Assembly (NCBI GenBank): GCA_945956935.1
Contig: CAMFJD010000009.1
Location: forward strand, 1-61,827
From: an uncultured Bacillota bacterium
Lineage (GTDB): Bacteria > Bacillota_I > Bacilli_A > Culicoidibacterales > ZOR0006
DNA: 61,827 nt
Direction: 5' to 3'
The translations under genes were made by a program, and so were the position numbers. Positions within the stretch are counted from its first letter, which is position 1. Each line of letters opens with the position of its first letter. A model generated the notes under the pieces. It had not been told where the DNA came from. It made no database searches and was given only the letters and a program-made list of their open reading frames with translations. Positions 26,805 through 35,667 of this stretch are shown one piece after another.

Positions 26805-26842
26805 AAAAGGCTAGCCCTCTATAAAAGGGGCTAGCCTTTTTT
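26805..26842 (+). terminator. Terminator of sbcDC
   Basis: AAAAGGCTAGCCC (26805-26817) pairs with its complement at 26828-26840, followed by T residues. Confidence 0.9.
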
Positions 26843-26893
26843 CTGAATATATAACGTTTAAGCAAGTAAATAAGTATCACTTAAGGCTTCATT

Positions 26894-27091
26894 TTATGAT
26901 TCTACCTGTATCGGATCATATTTTTCAAATACTAAATCATGGGAAGTGATTTGCCCATTGCTCCCACAAGCATTTGGAATAGCAGCAACAAATCGCCATC
27001 CTTTCTTGCTATATTCATCGATGATTTCACGATGTTTCCCGCGAACAAAAATAGTACCAGCCTGTACTGAGACATAGACATATGTGTACAT
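26894..27091 (-). CDS. DUF4177-family small protein
   Basis: This 65-residue cytosolic protein matches the DUF4177 pattern: YVYVSVQAGTIF at the start, HREIIDEYSKKGWRFVAAIP in the middle and a closing DLVFEK. The family is common in Bacillota and has no known function. An AAAGGGGGATTT site precedes ATG 27091. The gene is alone, convergent with sbcC and separated from it by the terminator. Length is normal for the family. Confidence 0.8.
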   Translation of the reverse strand: MYTYVYVSVQAGTIFVRGKHREIIDEYSKKGWRFVAAIPNACGSNGQITSHDLVFEKYDPIQVES

Positions 27092-27328
27092 AATAGAAAT
27101 CCCCCTTTGTTACAAGTTATAGATATGTATACTGTATTATAATCATATATTGCTATAGAATACGAGTACTTTTTACTACAATGAATGCATACGCCTCACA
27201 GTGATGAGATGAACTCAAAAGCAAGTTCCAATTCAATGGTATGCTATATATTATTTTTTTGCTATACTATAAGAAATATATTATATTATTTGGTAATTGA
27301 ATAAAAAAAATATAAAAAGGACGTTTTG

Positions 27329-27835
27329 ATGAAAAAAGTGATAAAATGGAAAATTAGTACTGCAATCGTCAGTGTAATAATAGCAATAACTTTGATGAAT
27401 TTTTTGTTACCAAGCATCACGAGACCACAGTATGATCGTAACGGTGAACCAAGATACATTGCTACTAATCAACAAGAAATGTATGAACAATTATACGCTC
27501 ATCCTCAGAAAAATAAGGGGAAATTTGTGACGCTTGTTGGAGTAGTTACGAATACACCAGTTACTGATAATAATGCGCAAATTTTTTTGATTGATACGAA
27601 TATATTTTCTTACAATGGAGATACGATTGTTTCATACAGCGGTGATATGAATATTTCATATGGTGATTATATTCGTATTACAGGTTATGTATATGGGACA
27701 TATGATTTTGAAACACAACAAATAGATGCACCCTTAAAGCCAGGAATGGTTTGGGTACCGATGATAACAGCAACTACCTTGGAGCAAACGAACCAACAAG
27801 AGTTATTGGAAGAATGGCCAAATAGTGTTAACTAA
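27329..27835 (+). CDS. Membrane-anchored OB-fold-like protein
   Basis: This 168-residue protein has one N-terminal transmembrane helix or signal anchor (about 8-28) followed by an extracellular domain. Residues 64-140 (KFVTLVGVVTNTP ... IFLIDTN ... DYIRITGYVYGTYDF) have the strand pattern of the OB-fold/tRNA_anti-like domains found in many Bacillota surface proteins. An AAAAGGA site supports ATG 27329. It is the first gene before a YcxB-like protein and a lipoprotein on the same strand, with a 135-base gap. The role is unknown. Confidence 0.6.
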   Translation: MKKVIKWKISTAIVSVIIAITLMNFLLPSITRPQYDRNGEPRYIATNQQEMYEQLYAHPQKNKGKFVTLVGVVTNTPVTDNNAQIFLIDTNIFSYNGDTIVSYSGDMNISYGDYIRITGYVYGTYDFETQQIDAPLKPGMVWVPMITATTLEQTNQQELLEEWPNSVN

Positions 27836-27970
27836 TACAGGGAGTGTGAAACAGATAAGAACATACATTTGATTGTTAGACGTATCAATGGCAATCAAAC
27901 GTGGTGTTGTTTCGACTATGACAACGAACATTGAAGATATTTCTTTTGTATAAATAGGAGGTAGGTATCT

Positions 27971-28528
27971 ATGAAAATCGAGTATTCACTCACATATGAT
28001 GACGCATATAAAATGTTTCAATGTTTGCGTAACGAACGATTTTTAGTTTGGTTTTTAAATGATGGCTTTCAATTGGCAATTGTTTTTTTTCTATGGACAA
28101 TGTTCTTAAGTTATATTTGGCATTTGACTGTGTTATTGCTGGCATATCCGGCTACGGATACTGAGTTTTCCATAGGTGTGATGTGTTTCGTTTTCATTGT
28201 GCTTATATGGCTAACATGGAAATATTTTGATAATAAAAATGGGAAGAAAGATACTACATTGAAACAAAAATTCGTGAAAAAACAATCAAAAAACCAAACA
28301 TTTTTAGAGCCGAGAACAGTGCAAATAGTTGATCAAACACTTATACTCGATACACCAGTAGCAAGATATGAAATTGAAGGACACGAGTTACGTTGTTTTG
28401 ATTTCGAGGATATTATTGCTATTACTCATAAACGAAAATGGTTTTTTACAGTAATTCCTAAGCGCGTCATGACACCTGAACAACGGCAAATGATAATGGA
28501 TTTTGCTATAGATCATACTAAAAAATAA
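27971..28528 (+). CDS. YcxB-like membrane protein
   Basis: This 185-residue protein has two central transmembrane helices (about 35-57 and 70-92) and a C-terminal soluble domain ending ITHKRKWFFTVIPKRVMTPEQRQMI, the signature I associate with YcxB-like proteins (the usual text is close to FIIPKRAF plus a helix). AGGAGGTAGGT lies before ATG. The next gene, a lipoprotein, starts 11 bases later, so they are co-transcribed. Function is unknown; the C-terminal domain is presumed cytoplasmic. Confidence 0.75.
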   Translation: MKIEYSLTYDDAYKMFQCLRNERFLVWFLNDGFQLAIVFFLWTMFLSYIWHLTVLLLAYPATDTEFSIGVMCFVFIVLIWLTWKYFDNKNGKKDTTLKQKFVKKQSKNQTFLEPRTVQIVDQTLILDTPVARYEIEGHELRCFDFEDIIAITHKRKWFFTVIPKRVMTPEQRQMIMDFAIDHTKK

Positions 28529-28539
28529 GGAGCACGGCT

Positions 28540-29076
28540 ATGAAAAGATTGAGTTTAATATGTATTATTACGATGACACTTGTCGTTTTAGTTGGCTGTG
28601 GTGCAAAAAGTCCAAGCCAGGTTGTAAAAAGTTATTTTGATGCAATGCAAAAAGGTGAACAAACACAAGCAATATCGTATTTAGTTGATGCAATTGAAAC
28701 ACAAGTAGGAGAACAAGAACCAACTGCTGACAAAGAATTATCAGCAGCGTTACTAATATACTTATCGAAATTAGAAGCCACTATCCTATCAGAAACAGTG
28801 ACTGATACGACTGCACGTGTAGCTGTTGAAGTTTCAGGACTGAATTTATCAGAAATAATTATCGAAATATTTTTTGAAAGTCTAGGAGATGCATTAAATG
28901 GATCAAAATTAACGGATGAATATCTAAATACTAAAATTATTGAAAAAGTAAACAATGGTGATATTCAAACACGTGAAGGAGTAATTTTCTTAGATAAAAT
29001 TGAAAATGAATGGCGAATTCAACCTGAAGAAGCTGATTTCATCGCATTAATATTAGGTAGTATTGAAAATAAATAA
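28540..29076 (+). CDS. Lipoprotein with NTF2/DUF4878-like domain
   Basis: This 178-residue protein has a lipoprotein signal with the lipobox LVGC (cysteine 20), so it is anchored on the outer face of the membrane. The mature start PSQVVKSYFDAMQKGEQTQAISYL is typical of DUF4878/DUF5105 domains, which have an NTF2-like fold. It is the last gene of the operon with the YcxB-like protein and is followed by a terminator. AAGGAGCACGG lies before ATG. The ligand and role are unknown. Confidence 0.8.
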   Translation: MKRLSLICIITMTLVVLVGCGAKSPSQVVKSYFDAMQKGEQTQAISYLVDAIETQVGEQEPTADKELSAALLIYLSKLEATILSETVTDTTARVAVEVSGLNLSEIIIEIFFESLGDALNGSKLTDEYLNTKIIEKVNNGDIQTREGVIFLDKIENEWRIQPEEADFIALILGSIENK

Positions 29077-29188
29077 GTGATAGATTTACCATTGAGAGTC
29101 GTATATGTCACTTCAGTCATTTCTCACTCTTTCATAAACGATATGAAAATGGTACAATGAGAACACGATAGACATAATATCAATATGT

Positions 29189-29233
29189 AAAAACAGTCAC
29201 CTTTCGTACTACATGTAGAAGGTGGCTGTTTTT
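29189..29233 (+). terminator. Terminator after the lipoprotein operon
   Basis: A 15-bp stem (29189-29203 with 29219-29233, one G-T pair) with flanking A and T runs, about 110 bases after the lipoprotein stop. Confidence 0.75.
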
Positions 29234-29270
29234 AGTGAATATAGATGTAAAAAGAATGGTGTGAGAACAA

Positions 29271-32200
29271 TTGGAATTAAGATTACATGAGGCGATTCAA
29301 CAATATGCGACAAACAAACGTCTTGTTGCACAACGTGCAAGAACAATCGTGGCGAATAAGCAAGTGACAAACATACGGTATGTCTATGATGCCGAAAATA
29401 AAAATCCATATATGATTATTGCCCTTGTTCAAGGAACAAGACCATATGTAACACAAGTCGGGTTTAGTAAGAATGGAAATTATCGTACTGCCGCATGCAC
29501 ATGCCCAGCCTTTCAAAGCTACAGCGGATTGTGTAAACATTGCTTAGGAGTATTGTTGGCAGCTGAACATGAACAAAAAAAACGAGGGACCTTTTCTTGG
29601 GAATTGTATAATCCAAATGATTCATTTTTGAATCACGATGAGCAATCAGGGAAAGTAGGGCTATATCCTTTATTCGTTTTTGATCAAAATGAATGTTATG
29701 TTGAATTGAAAATTGGCCGTAAACGTAAATATATCATCAAAAGTATTCCAAGATTATTACAAGATGTTCAATCCGCACATGAGTTAAGTTATGGGAAAGA
29801 ATTGCGATTTATTCATCATGAGACAATGTTCAATACTGATGCACAAGCACTATTGACAAAACTGAGCCAAATAGTAAAGCGGAAAAAATCAAATGATTTT
29901 TGCTATCAAGGTGTGCCTAGCGAACGACGAATGCGTCTAACACCCCAAGAAATGCTCTCGCTCATGGTGAGTTTTGATGGAGGAGTAGCGATTCAACAGC
30001 AAAATGAAAGACCAACTATCTATACACCAGTAGAAGAAATGCCGCCATATCGACTCATTATGGATACAGTCGTAAATAAACTGTGTATTACATATGCACC
30101 AGAATATGTAAGTTATGCGGTGTATGGATCATTACAGCATGCTATTTTATTAACTGATACGGACATTTATTATTTCACACAAGATAATCAGCAGGAATTT
30201 AGCCTTTTACGTGCATTAACGCAAAATAAAGGTGTAGTGTATTTTGAAAGCGACCGACTACATAACTTTTTGACAACACTGTATCCATTTTTTGCTGCTA
30301 AAATAGACGATCATACAGCGATTTTAGCCGAGTTACAACAACCTCATAATTTGGTAGGAAAATTATCAATTAATTTGAATGGGATTCAACACATTGAGGC
30401 CATGATTACATATACGTATGGAGCTCATTGTTTTCAAAGTAAACGTGATAGTATTGAGTCCGTCATACTTTCGGAATTAATGAGTGAATATGGACTTGAA
30501 AATCAATTACTCGAATATGGATTTTATCGCTCATCGATTGGATTTACTTTGAGCGATCCTGATGCGATATATGAATTTATCTATGAACACTTAAGCGCAC
30601 TCAATGATCAGTATCATGTTGAAGTGAGCGAAGATTTTGGTGATTTTAAAAAGCCACATCTGTTGCAACCAACAATTGGTGTTCGTCTCGATAATGATTT
30701 ACTGAAATTTGATCTGACGGAATTGCAATTTAGTGCAGATGATTATGCTGAAGTACAGCGACGCTATCGCCTAAAGAAAAAATATTATCGTTTCAAAGAT
30801 GGGAGATTTTTGTCATTACAAACGCCTTCAATGCGTGAAACAATGAATATTTTGGAACGTTTAGCAGTTGATACGCAAGAAATGTTACAACCAGAAGTTA
30901 TTCGCTCAAAATATGAGGCATTATTTGTTCATGATGTCTTGCAGCACTCAGAAATGAAAACAGTATTGAATAGTGCTTTTACTACCCTCATTCACGATTT
31001 TGAAATGATTGGCGAACGAGCGTACGTTGCTCCGACTGGTTTGATGATTGACTTACGTCCATATCAAGAAAAAGGTGTTGTGTGGTTACAAACCCTTGCT
31101 CAATATGGAATGGGAGGCATTTTAGCAGATGATATGGGATTGGGAAAAACATTGCAAATTATTGCGCTTATCTTAGCCTATCAACAATCACACATCAAGG
31201 ACAAACAGCATATCATTATCGCACCAAAATCACTTATTTATAACTGGAAAGCAGAGTTCAAAAAATTTGCACCAACTATTCGAGTACTCGTTGTTTCAGG
31301 AACTCCAAAGGAACGATTGAAGAAATTACAATGTGTAGCAGCATATGATGTTGTTTTAACATCGTACGACTCTTTTCGTCGCGACTGTCACAATTATGAA
31401 TCATATTCTTTTCAATATGCCATTTTAGATGAGGCTCATGCAATCAAAAATGCATTGACGCAAGGTGCAAAAAGTGTGAAAAAACTACATGCTCAGTGTC
31501 GTTTTGCTTTGACGGGAACACCAATTGAAAATGCACTGTCCGATTTATGGTCATTATTTGATTTTATTTTGCCAAGTTATTTAGGCACATATCAAAATTT
31601 TCGTAAAGAATATGAGCTACCTATTATGAGAAAAGGTGATGAGCGATTGCAAAAGCGACTCCATAGATTAACAGCCCCATTTTTATTACGCCGCCTAAAG
31701 CAAGAAGTTTTGACAGAATTACCCGAAAAGATTGAAACTATCATGTACTGTGAGTTTGAGAAAGAGCAACAGAAATTGTATGAGCAAACACTTATTCAAG
31801 CAAATCGTGAATTTCAAGCTGAACTTGCATTACATGGTGAGCAACAAGCAAGAACTTTTATGTGGACATTATTATTACGTTTACGTCAGCTCTGTTGTCA
31901 CCCAACACTATATTTGGAAAATTATGAGGCAGAAAGTGCAAAGTTCCAATTATGTCTTGAATTAGTGGAAGAAAGTTTGTCTGGAAATCATCAAGTATTG
32001 ATTTTTTCACAATTTACGGCGATGCTTGATGTACTCTCTACTCAATTGACAAAAGATGGAAAACCTCATTTTATGTTAACGGGTAAAACATCAGCAAAAG
32101 AACGGCTTGCATTAGTGGATCGTTTTAATGCTGGTGAGGTACCAATCTTTTTGATTTCATTGAAAGCGGGAGGGACAGGATTGAATTTGACAGGTGCTGA

Positions 32201-32465
32201 TATCGTCATTCATTATGATCCTTGGTGGAATATGAGTGCACAAAATCAGGCGACTGATCGTGCATATCGAATGGGTCAAAAAAATACAGTTCAGGTGTAT
32301 CAATTGATTGCCAAAAATACGATTGAAGAAAAAATTTCGCGTATGCAACACCAAAAACAAGCACTTTCCCAAGCGCTTGTTCACAGTGGTGAAACATTTA
32401 TCAATCAGTTATCACCAGCAGAAATTCAATCATTATTTTTAGCAGAAATAACAAACGATATGTAA
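29271..32465 (+). CDS. SNF2-family helicase with SWIM zinc finger
   Basis: This 1064-residue ATPase translocates on double-stranded DNA. A SWIM zinc finger, CTCPAFQSYSGLCKHCLGV, lies near residue 80. After an uncharacterised SNF2-associated region (about 120-580) comes the motor: DDMGLGKTLQ (near 621), DEAHAIKN (near 722), ALTGTPIEN (near 747), SLKAGGTGLNL and RAYRMGQ near the C-terminus. The start is TTG 29271 with a weak GGTGTGAG site. Similar proteins (YwqA-like) are common in Bacilli; the precise role, perhaps in repair or chromatin-protein removal, is not settled. A strong terminator follows. Confidence 0.93.
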   Translation: MELRLHEAIQQYATNKRLVAQRARTIVANKQVTNIRYVYDAENKNPYMIIALVQGTRPYVTQVGFSKNGNYRTAACTCPAFQSYSGLCKHCLGVLLAAEHEQKKRGTFSWELYNPNDSFLNHDEQSGKVGLYPLFVFDQNECYVELKIGRKRKYIIKSIPRLLQDVQSAHELSYGKELRFIHHETMFNTDAQALLTKLSQIVKRKKSNDFCYQGVPSERRMRLTPQEMLSLMVSFDGGVAIQQQNERPTIYTPVEEMPPYRLIMDTVVNKLCITYAPEYVSYAVYGSLQHAILLTDTDIYYFTQDNQQEFSLLRALTQNKGVVYFESDRLHNFLTTLYPFFAAKIDDHTAILAELQQPHNLVGKLSINLNGIQHIEAMITYTYGAHCFQSKRDSIESVILSELMSEYGLENQLLEYGFYRSSIGFTLSDPDAIYEFIYEHLSALNDQYHVEVSEDFGDFKKPHLLQPTIGVRLDNDLLKFDLTELQFSADDYAEVQRRYRLKKKYYRFKDGRFLSLQTPSMRETMNILERLAVDTQEMLQPEVIRSKYEALFVHDVLQHSEMKTVLNSAFTTLIHDFEMIGERAYVAPTGLMIDLRPYQEKGVVWLQTLAQYGMGGILADDMGLGKTLQIIALILAYQQSHIKDKQHIIIAPKSLIYNWKAEFKKFAPTIRVLVVSGTPKERLKKLQCVAAYDVVLTSYDSFRRDCHNYESYSFQYAILDEAHAIKNALTQGAKSVKKLHAQCRFALTGTPIENALSDLWSLFDFILPSYLGTYQNFRKEYELPIMRKGDERLQKRLHRLTAPFLLRRLKQEVLTELPEKIETIMYCEFEKEQQKLYEQTLIQANREFQAELALHGEQQARTFMWTLLLRLRQLCCHPTLYLENYEAESAKFQLCLELVEESLSGNHQVLIFSQFTAMLDVLSTQLTKDGKPHFMLTGKTSAKERLALVDRFNAGEVPIFLISLKAGGTGLNLTGADIVIHYDPWWNMSAQNQATDRAYRMGQKNTVQVYQLIAKNTIEEKISRMQHQKQALSQALVHSGETFINQLSPAEIQSLFLAEITNDM

Positions 32466-32506
32466 AAAAGCGAGGCGACTGAAAAAAATCAGCCCCTCGC
32501 TTTTTT
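32464..32506. terminator. Bidirectional terminator after the SNF2 gene
   Basis: AAAAAAGCGAGG (32464-32475) pairs with CCTCGCTTTTTT (32495-32506), with an inner CTGA/TCAG pairing. It serves the convergent small gene as well. Confidence 0.85.
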
Positions 32507-32512
32507 ACACAA

Positions 32513-32707
32513 TTATTCTTCGTCACCATCAACAATTTCTAAATTTTTCACTAAGAAATAAGCGACGAGAGCTAATCCTCCCGTGACAATAACTGTGATG
32601 ATTCCTGCTACTAACCAAACAGGTGCAATATTTCTGGATTCATCGTACGAACATTTGCAGTTATGCCCTTTGTTTGTCTTTCTTTTTGAACAACATGTTT
32701 TATTCAT
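32513..32707 (-). CDS. Small cysteine-rich single-helix membrane protein
   Basis: This 64-residue protein starts at ATG 32707, chosen because GAAGGGGGAA lies just upstream. Its N-terminus holds four cysteines in a basic context (NKTCCSKRKTNKGHNCKC), which could bind a metal. One transmembrane helix follows (about 31-54), then an acidic tail (EIVDGDEE). It is alone and convergent with the SNF2 gene. I recognise no family. Confidence 0.65.
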   Translation of the reverse strand: MNKTCCSKRKTNKGHNCKCSYDESRNIAPVWLVAGIITVIVTGGLALVAYFLVKNLEIVDGDEE

Positions 32708-32886
32708 AAAAAGTTCCCCCTTCATTCGTTTCACTTTTATTTTCACACGGATGAAGAAAATAAACAACTTAAATTCAACTTGCGTCTTTGTGTATATTGC
32801 CTAAAAAATGATAATCGTTTCACTGGAAAAATCGGATTGTTTTTTGAGATAATACAATTAGATATAATTAAAGGAGGAAATTTTTT

Positions 32887-33132
32887 ATGAAAGTTGAAGT
32901 ACAAAGACCATATATACATTACAAAGGGAAACTTTATTATGTTCACCATATTGTACAACACACTGAAACAGAGGAAGTATTTGTATCATATCAATCATTA
33001 TATCCACCATATGGGATGCACGTCCGACCATATGCGATGTTTATCGAAACTATTGATCAAAATAAGCCAGACAACGTGACAAAGCAAACACAACGGTTTG
33101 TTTTATATGAAGGGGATCTGTTTGAGAAGTGA
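32887..33132 (+). CDS. DUF1653-family protein
   Basis: This 81-residue protein matches DUF1653: YIHYKGKLYYVHHIVQHTETEE, then VSYQSLYPPYGMHVRPYAMF and the closing aromatic/acidic segment. The family has an SH3-like barrel and no known role. AAAGGAGGAAA lies ahead of ATG. The histidine-rich YVHHIVQH segment is part of the family pattern (usually a single histidine). It precedes two further small genes on the same strand. Confidence 0.8.
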   Translation: MKVEVQRPYIHYKGKLYYVHHIVQHTETEEVFVSYQSLYPPYGMHVRPYAMFIETIDQNKPDNVTKQTQRFVLYEGDLFEK

Positions 33133-33227
33133 ATGAAGTCATGTTTACAAAACATTTTATTAACACCTAAAAAGCTTGCTTTCAACAATTAAATTGTATA
33201 GGATAAATGAAAGAGAGTTGTGAGGTT

Positions 33228-33371
33228 ATGTTGGATGATGTTTCGATATTGGTGATTGACATTTTATTAGGCGGATTAGCAGAAGTACGAGATTATCGAG
33301 TTTTTGTGAAAGTTTTAATCGGGAGTGTGTTAATTTTATTGTATGTGATGCTACTACAAGCATTAAATTAG
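33228..33371 (+). CDS. Small membrane protein of 47 residues, hypothetical
   Basis: A frame from ATG 33228 to 33371 encodes 47 residues: an amphipathic N-terminal part (SILVIDILLGGLAEVRDYRV) and one transmembrane helix (LIGSVLILLYVMLLQ). A GTGAGG site lies 4 bases before the ATG. It ends 19 bases before the DUF1801 start, consistent with co-transcription. No family is known to me. Confidence 0.5.
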   Translation: MLDDVSILVIDILLGGLAEVRDYRVFVKVLIGSVLILLYVMLLQALN

Positions 33372-33390
33372 TGAGAAAGTGGTGAGAGTG

Positions 33391-33765
33391 ATGATTCCTA
33401 CTATTTTTGAGGATTATTTATCAACGATTGAAAATCAGACACACCAACAACGAGTTCGAGAAGTATTGGCTTGGGTCCATGAAACATTTCCAAGCTTAGA
33501 AATGCGAATTGCTTGGAATCAACCGATGTTTGTTATGAGTGGGACATTTATTATTGGTTTTAGTGTCGCAAAAGGACATCTTGCAGTTGCACCAGAATCG
33601 CAAACAATCGAGCAGTTTCAATCTTGTTTTGACCGTGCTGGTTATACATATGGAAAGAATTTGTTGCAAATCAAGTGGCATCAACACATTGATTATGAAT
33701 TGCTAGCTACTATTATTCAAACAAATATGCGTGAGAAACATGGGCATACAAAATTTTGGCGATGA
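33391..33765 (+). CDS. DUF1801-family protein (iron chaperone-like)
   Basis: This protein of about 125 residues has the DUF1801 fold (YdhG-like, sometimes called an iron chaperone). Recognisable parts are FEDYLSTIENQTHQQRVREV, the MRIAWNQPMF core and the GYTYGKNLLQIKW segment. ATG 33391 is preferred over the GTG codons at 33379-33388 because GGTGAG then gives a proper spacing. A terminator shared with the convergent deacetylase follows. Biological function is not settled for the family. Confidence 0.8.
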   Translation: MIPTIFEDYLSTIENQTHQQRVREVLAWVHETFPSLEMRIAWNQPMFVMSGTFIIGFSVAKGHLAVAPESQTIEQFQSCFDRAGYTYGKNLLQIKWHQHIDYELLATIIQTNMREKHGHTKFWR

Positions 33766-33769
33766 ATAA

Positions 33770-33814
33770 AAAACCGATATATACTCCATATTTTTTGGAG
33801 TACATATCGGTTTT
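33770..33814. terminator. Bidirectional terminator
   Basis: An 18-bp stem (33770-33787 with 33797-33814, one mismatch), 9-base loop, between convergent genes. Confidence 0.85.
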
Positions 33815-34754
33815 AATTATCTGTTATTAATTCTGCAAATGTTTCAATAGACATATTTGCATTGATTCGAACACGTGGAAGTGCACGCGGATCTTGCTGT
33901 TCACCAGCACTATTTGTGTGAGTGTCATTTAAATATGTCCAACTTGATGTGCCTGAGTGAATAGCAAAAGCAAATGGAACACCTGCTTGTGATAACCCCT
34001 CAATTGCATGATCACTGTAAGCACCAAAAGGGTAGCAAACAATTTGGATTGGATGACCAAGTAACGCTGCCATTTTTTCATTATCTGCAATAATCTCAGC
34101 TGTCGTTACTTCATTAATTAAGCCTTTACTTACACCATCTTGATGTAAATTGTATGTATGACTTTCAAAGTTGATATGCTTATTATTTGTCTGTAATTGT
34201 TGAATATCATCAGCTGTTAAATGCCAATCTGGACGATGAATGTAGTCTCCAATAATGAAAGAAGTAGCATACATATCATATGCTTGTAATAAGGGAGCAA
34301 CGATTGTCTTAATTGACTGGAACCCATCATCAAATGTCATTAAAAGTGTTTTTGGTGGTAAATTAATTTTTCCATTATATGCATCAACAAATTCCTGTAC
34401 AGTAATCGTTGTAAATCCATTGTTTTTTAAATATTGGAGCTGTGCTTCAAATTGTTCTTTAGGCAGTACGTTGCCATCATTAGATGTAGTAATATCTTGA
34501 ACATCATGGTACATCAAGATAGGTAAACGTGTAATTTTTTCTGCATCGGTTACATGGGCAAAACGAGTGCTGTGTTGGTCTGGTAGTGTCGTTACGCTGT
34601 CAGTCGTAGGATGTTCAGATTGAACCGGTGTTGTTTCTGTGTGTTTATCCTGATCTGAATGATTAACTAATAACATAACGCCACTAGCTGTTAGAAAACA
34701 AATAATTGCCATGATGATTATTAGTTTGATTAGGTTTTTATTGTCCTGTTTCAT
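33813..34754 (-). CDS. Membrane-anchored polysaccharide deacetylase
   Basis: This 313-residue protein has a signal anchor (about 10-30), a Thr/Ser-rich linker (35-70) and a NodB-homology deacetylase domain (about 75-310). Conserved parts are the TFDDGF metal/base motif (near 141), the SHTYNLH metal motif (near 198) and YPFGAY. Such enzymes remove acetyl groups from surface glycans (peptidoglycan or N-acetylglucosamine polymers) outside the cell. AGGAGG lies before ATG 34754. Its place next to treR is probably incidental. Substrate is not resolved. Confidence 0.85.
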   Translation of the reverse strand: MKQDNKNLIKLIIIMAIICFLTASGVMLLVNHSDQDKHTETTPVQSEHPTTDSVTTLPDQHSTRFAHVTDAEKITRLPILMYHDVQDITTSNDGNVLPKEQFEAQLQYLKNNGFTTITVQEFVDAYNGKINLPPKTLLMTFDDGFQSIKTIVAPLLQAYDMYATSFIIGDYIHRPDWHLTADDIQQLQTNNKHINFESHTYNLHQDGVSKGLINEVTTAEIIADNEKMAALLGHPIQIVCYPFGAYSDHAIEGLSQAGVPFAFAIHSGTSSWTYLNDTHTNSAGEQQDPRALPRVRINANMSIETFAELITDN

Positions 34755-34776
34755 AGTTTCCTCCTAAGAAAAAATA

Positions 34777-35499
34777 TTATGCACGCCTAGCAAATGTATG
34801 AAATGTAAATTTCTCTGGTAAATGATGCGATTCAGTATATTCGAATTGCTGACCTGTTTCAAGGTAGACTGTGTTTTTGATAACTGCAACAAATTGATGT
34901 GATGGAATTTCTAAGTACGTTTGATCAAGAGGTGAGGCTTGTTCCATACAAATAGCCTTTTGAGCACCATTAATTTTAAGTTGCAATGTGTGTTCGATAA
35001 AATCATAAATTGATTGCTCACAAATTGAGCGAGTAAGAGTGGGCACAAGTGTGCAATCAAAAAAGTTTTCATCTAAAATAGCTTTTACATGATCAATAGT
35101 TCGAATACGGACAACATGAAAAACATGCGATCCAATATGGAACCCTGTCTTTTGAGCTAATTGTGAATCGACCACCATCGTTTCGAAAACAGGGATTGTT
35201 GTTTCAACATGAATACCTGTTTGTGCACTGACTTCTGAAAAACTTTGTAGCCCTCCAACGAGTAAGTGGAGTGGAGGCTTTGCCATAACAAAGACACCTT
35301 TTCCGTGTACACTCGTGACAAATCCTTCTTGAGCAAGTACTTCAAGTGCCCGACGAATTGTGTTTCGACTGACATCGTAGAGTTGGCAAAGCGTGTGTTC
35401 TGATGGCAGTTTACTTTCAGGTGCATACACCCCATTTGTAATTGCTGTTTTAATAGATTGATAAATTTCAAAATATTTATTTTTAGTCACAAAAATCAT
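34777..35499 (-). CDS. treR: Trehalose operon regulator TreR (GntR family)
   Basis: This 240-residue protein has a GntR winged helix (about 8-72, with LPSEHTLCQLYDVSRNTIRRAL) and a UTRA ligand domain (about 90-238), the architecture of TreR, which senses trehalose-6-phosphate. It diverges from treP, and two matching dyads in the intergenic region (35582-35597 and 35605-35622) are its likely operators. It should repress treP and treC without inducer and may control itself. ATG/TTG start choice at 35499 is uncertain by a few codons. Confidence 0.88.
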   Translation of the reverse strand: MIFVTKNKYFEIYQSIKTAITNGVYAPESKLPSEHTLCQLYDVSRNTIRRALEVLAQEGFVTSVHGKGVFVMAKPPLHLLVGGLQSFSEVSAQTGIHVETTIPVFETMVVDSQLAQKTGFHIGSHVFHVVRIRTIDHVKAILDENFFDCTLVPTLTRSICEQSIYDFIEHTLQLKINGAQKAICMEQASPLDQTYLEIPSHQFVAVIKNTVYLETGQQFEYTESHHLPEKFTFHTFARRA

Positions 35500-35581
35500 C
35501 CTTTAAACATAATAATAGTTCTTATTAATTTTAGCATATTCTCATCTAAAAGAGTATTGGAAAGAATAGTGATACTTTAGT

Positions 35582-35597
35582 ACTTGTTCAAACAAGT
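35582..35597. promoter_or_regulatory. TreR operator, upstream copy
   Basis: The 16-base dyad ACTTGTTCAAACAAGT lies just upstream of the -35 of treP. It repeats the half-site ACTTGTT/AACAAGT of the downstream operator. Confidence 0.75.
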
Positions 35598-35598
35598 G

Positions 35599-35627
35599 TT
35601 GACAAACTTGTTTGAACAAGTTATTAT
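35599..35627 (+). promoter_or_regulatory. treP promoter
   Basis: A consensus -35 TTGACA (35599-35604), a 17-bp spacer and -10 TATTAT (35622-35627). The spacer is almost wholly taken by the second operator, so bound repressor would block RNA polymerase. Confidence 0.85.
35605..35622. promoter_or_regulatory. TreR operator, core copy
   Basis: The perfect 18-base dyad AACTTGTTTGAACAAGTT (one central G-C asymmetry aside) occupies the promoter spacer. With the upstream copy it places two operators about 23 bp apart, centre to centre. Confidence 0.8.
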
Positions 35628-35635
35628 TTGAAATA

Positions 35636-35649
35636 AGAAATCGTTTACA
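35636..35649. promoter_or_regulatory. cre-like catabolite-repression site
   Basis: AGAAATCGTTTACA fits the consensus TGWAANCGNTNWCA except at the first base. It lies just downstream of the -10 and before the ribosome site, so CcpA binding would block treP transcription when preferred sugars are present. This is an inference from sequence. Confidence 0.65.
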
Positions 35650-35667
35650 AAAAAAGGGGGATACTTT

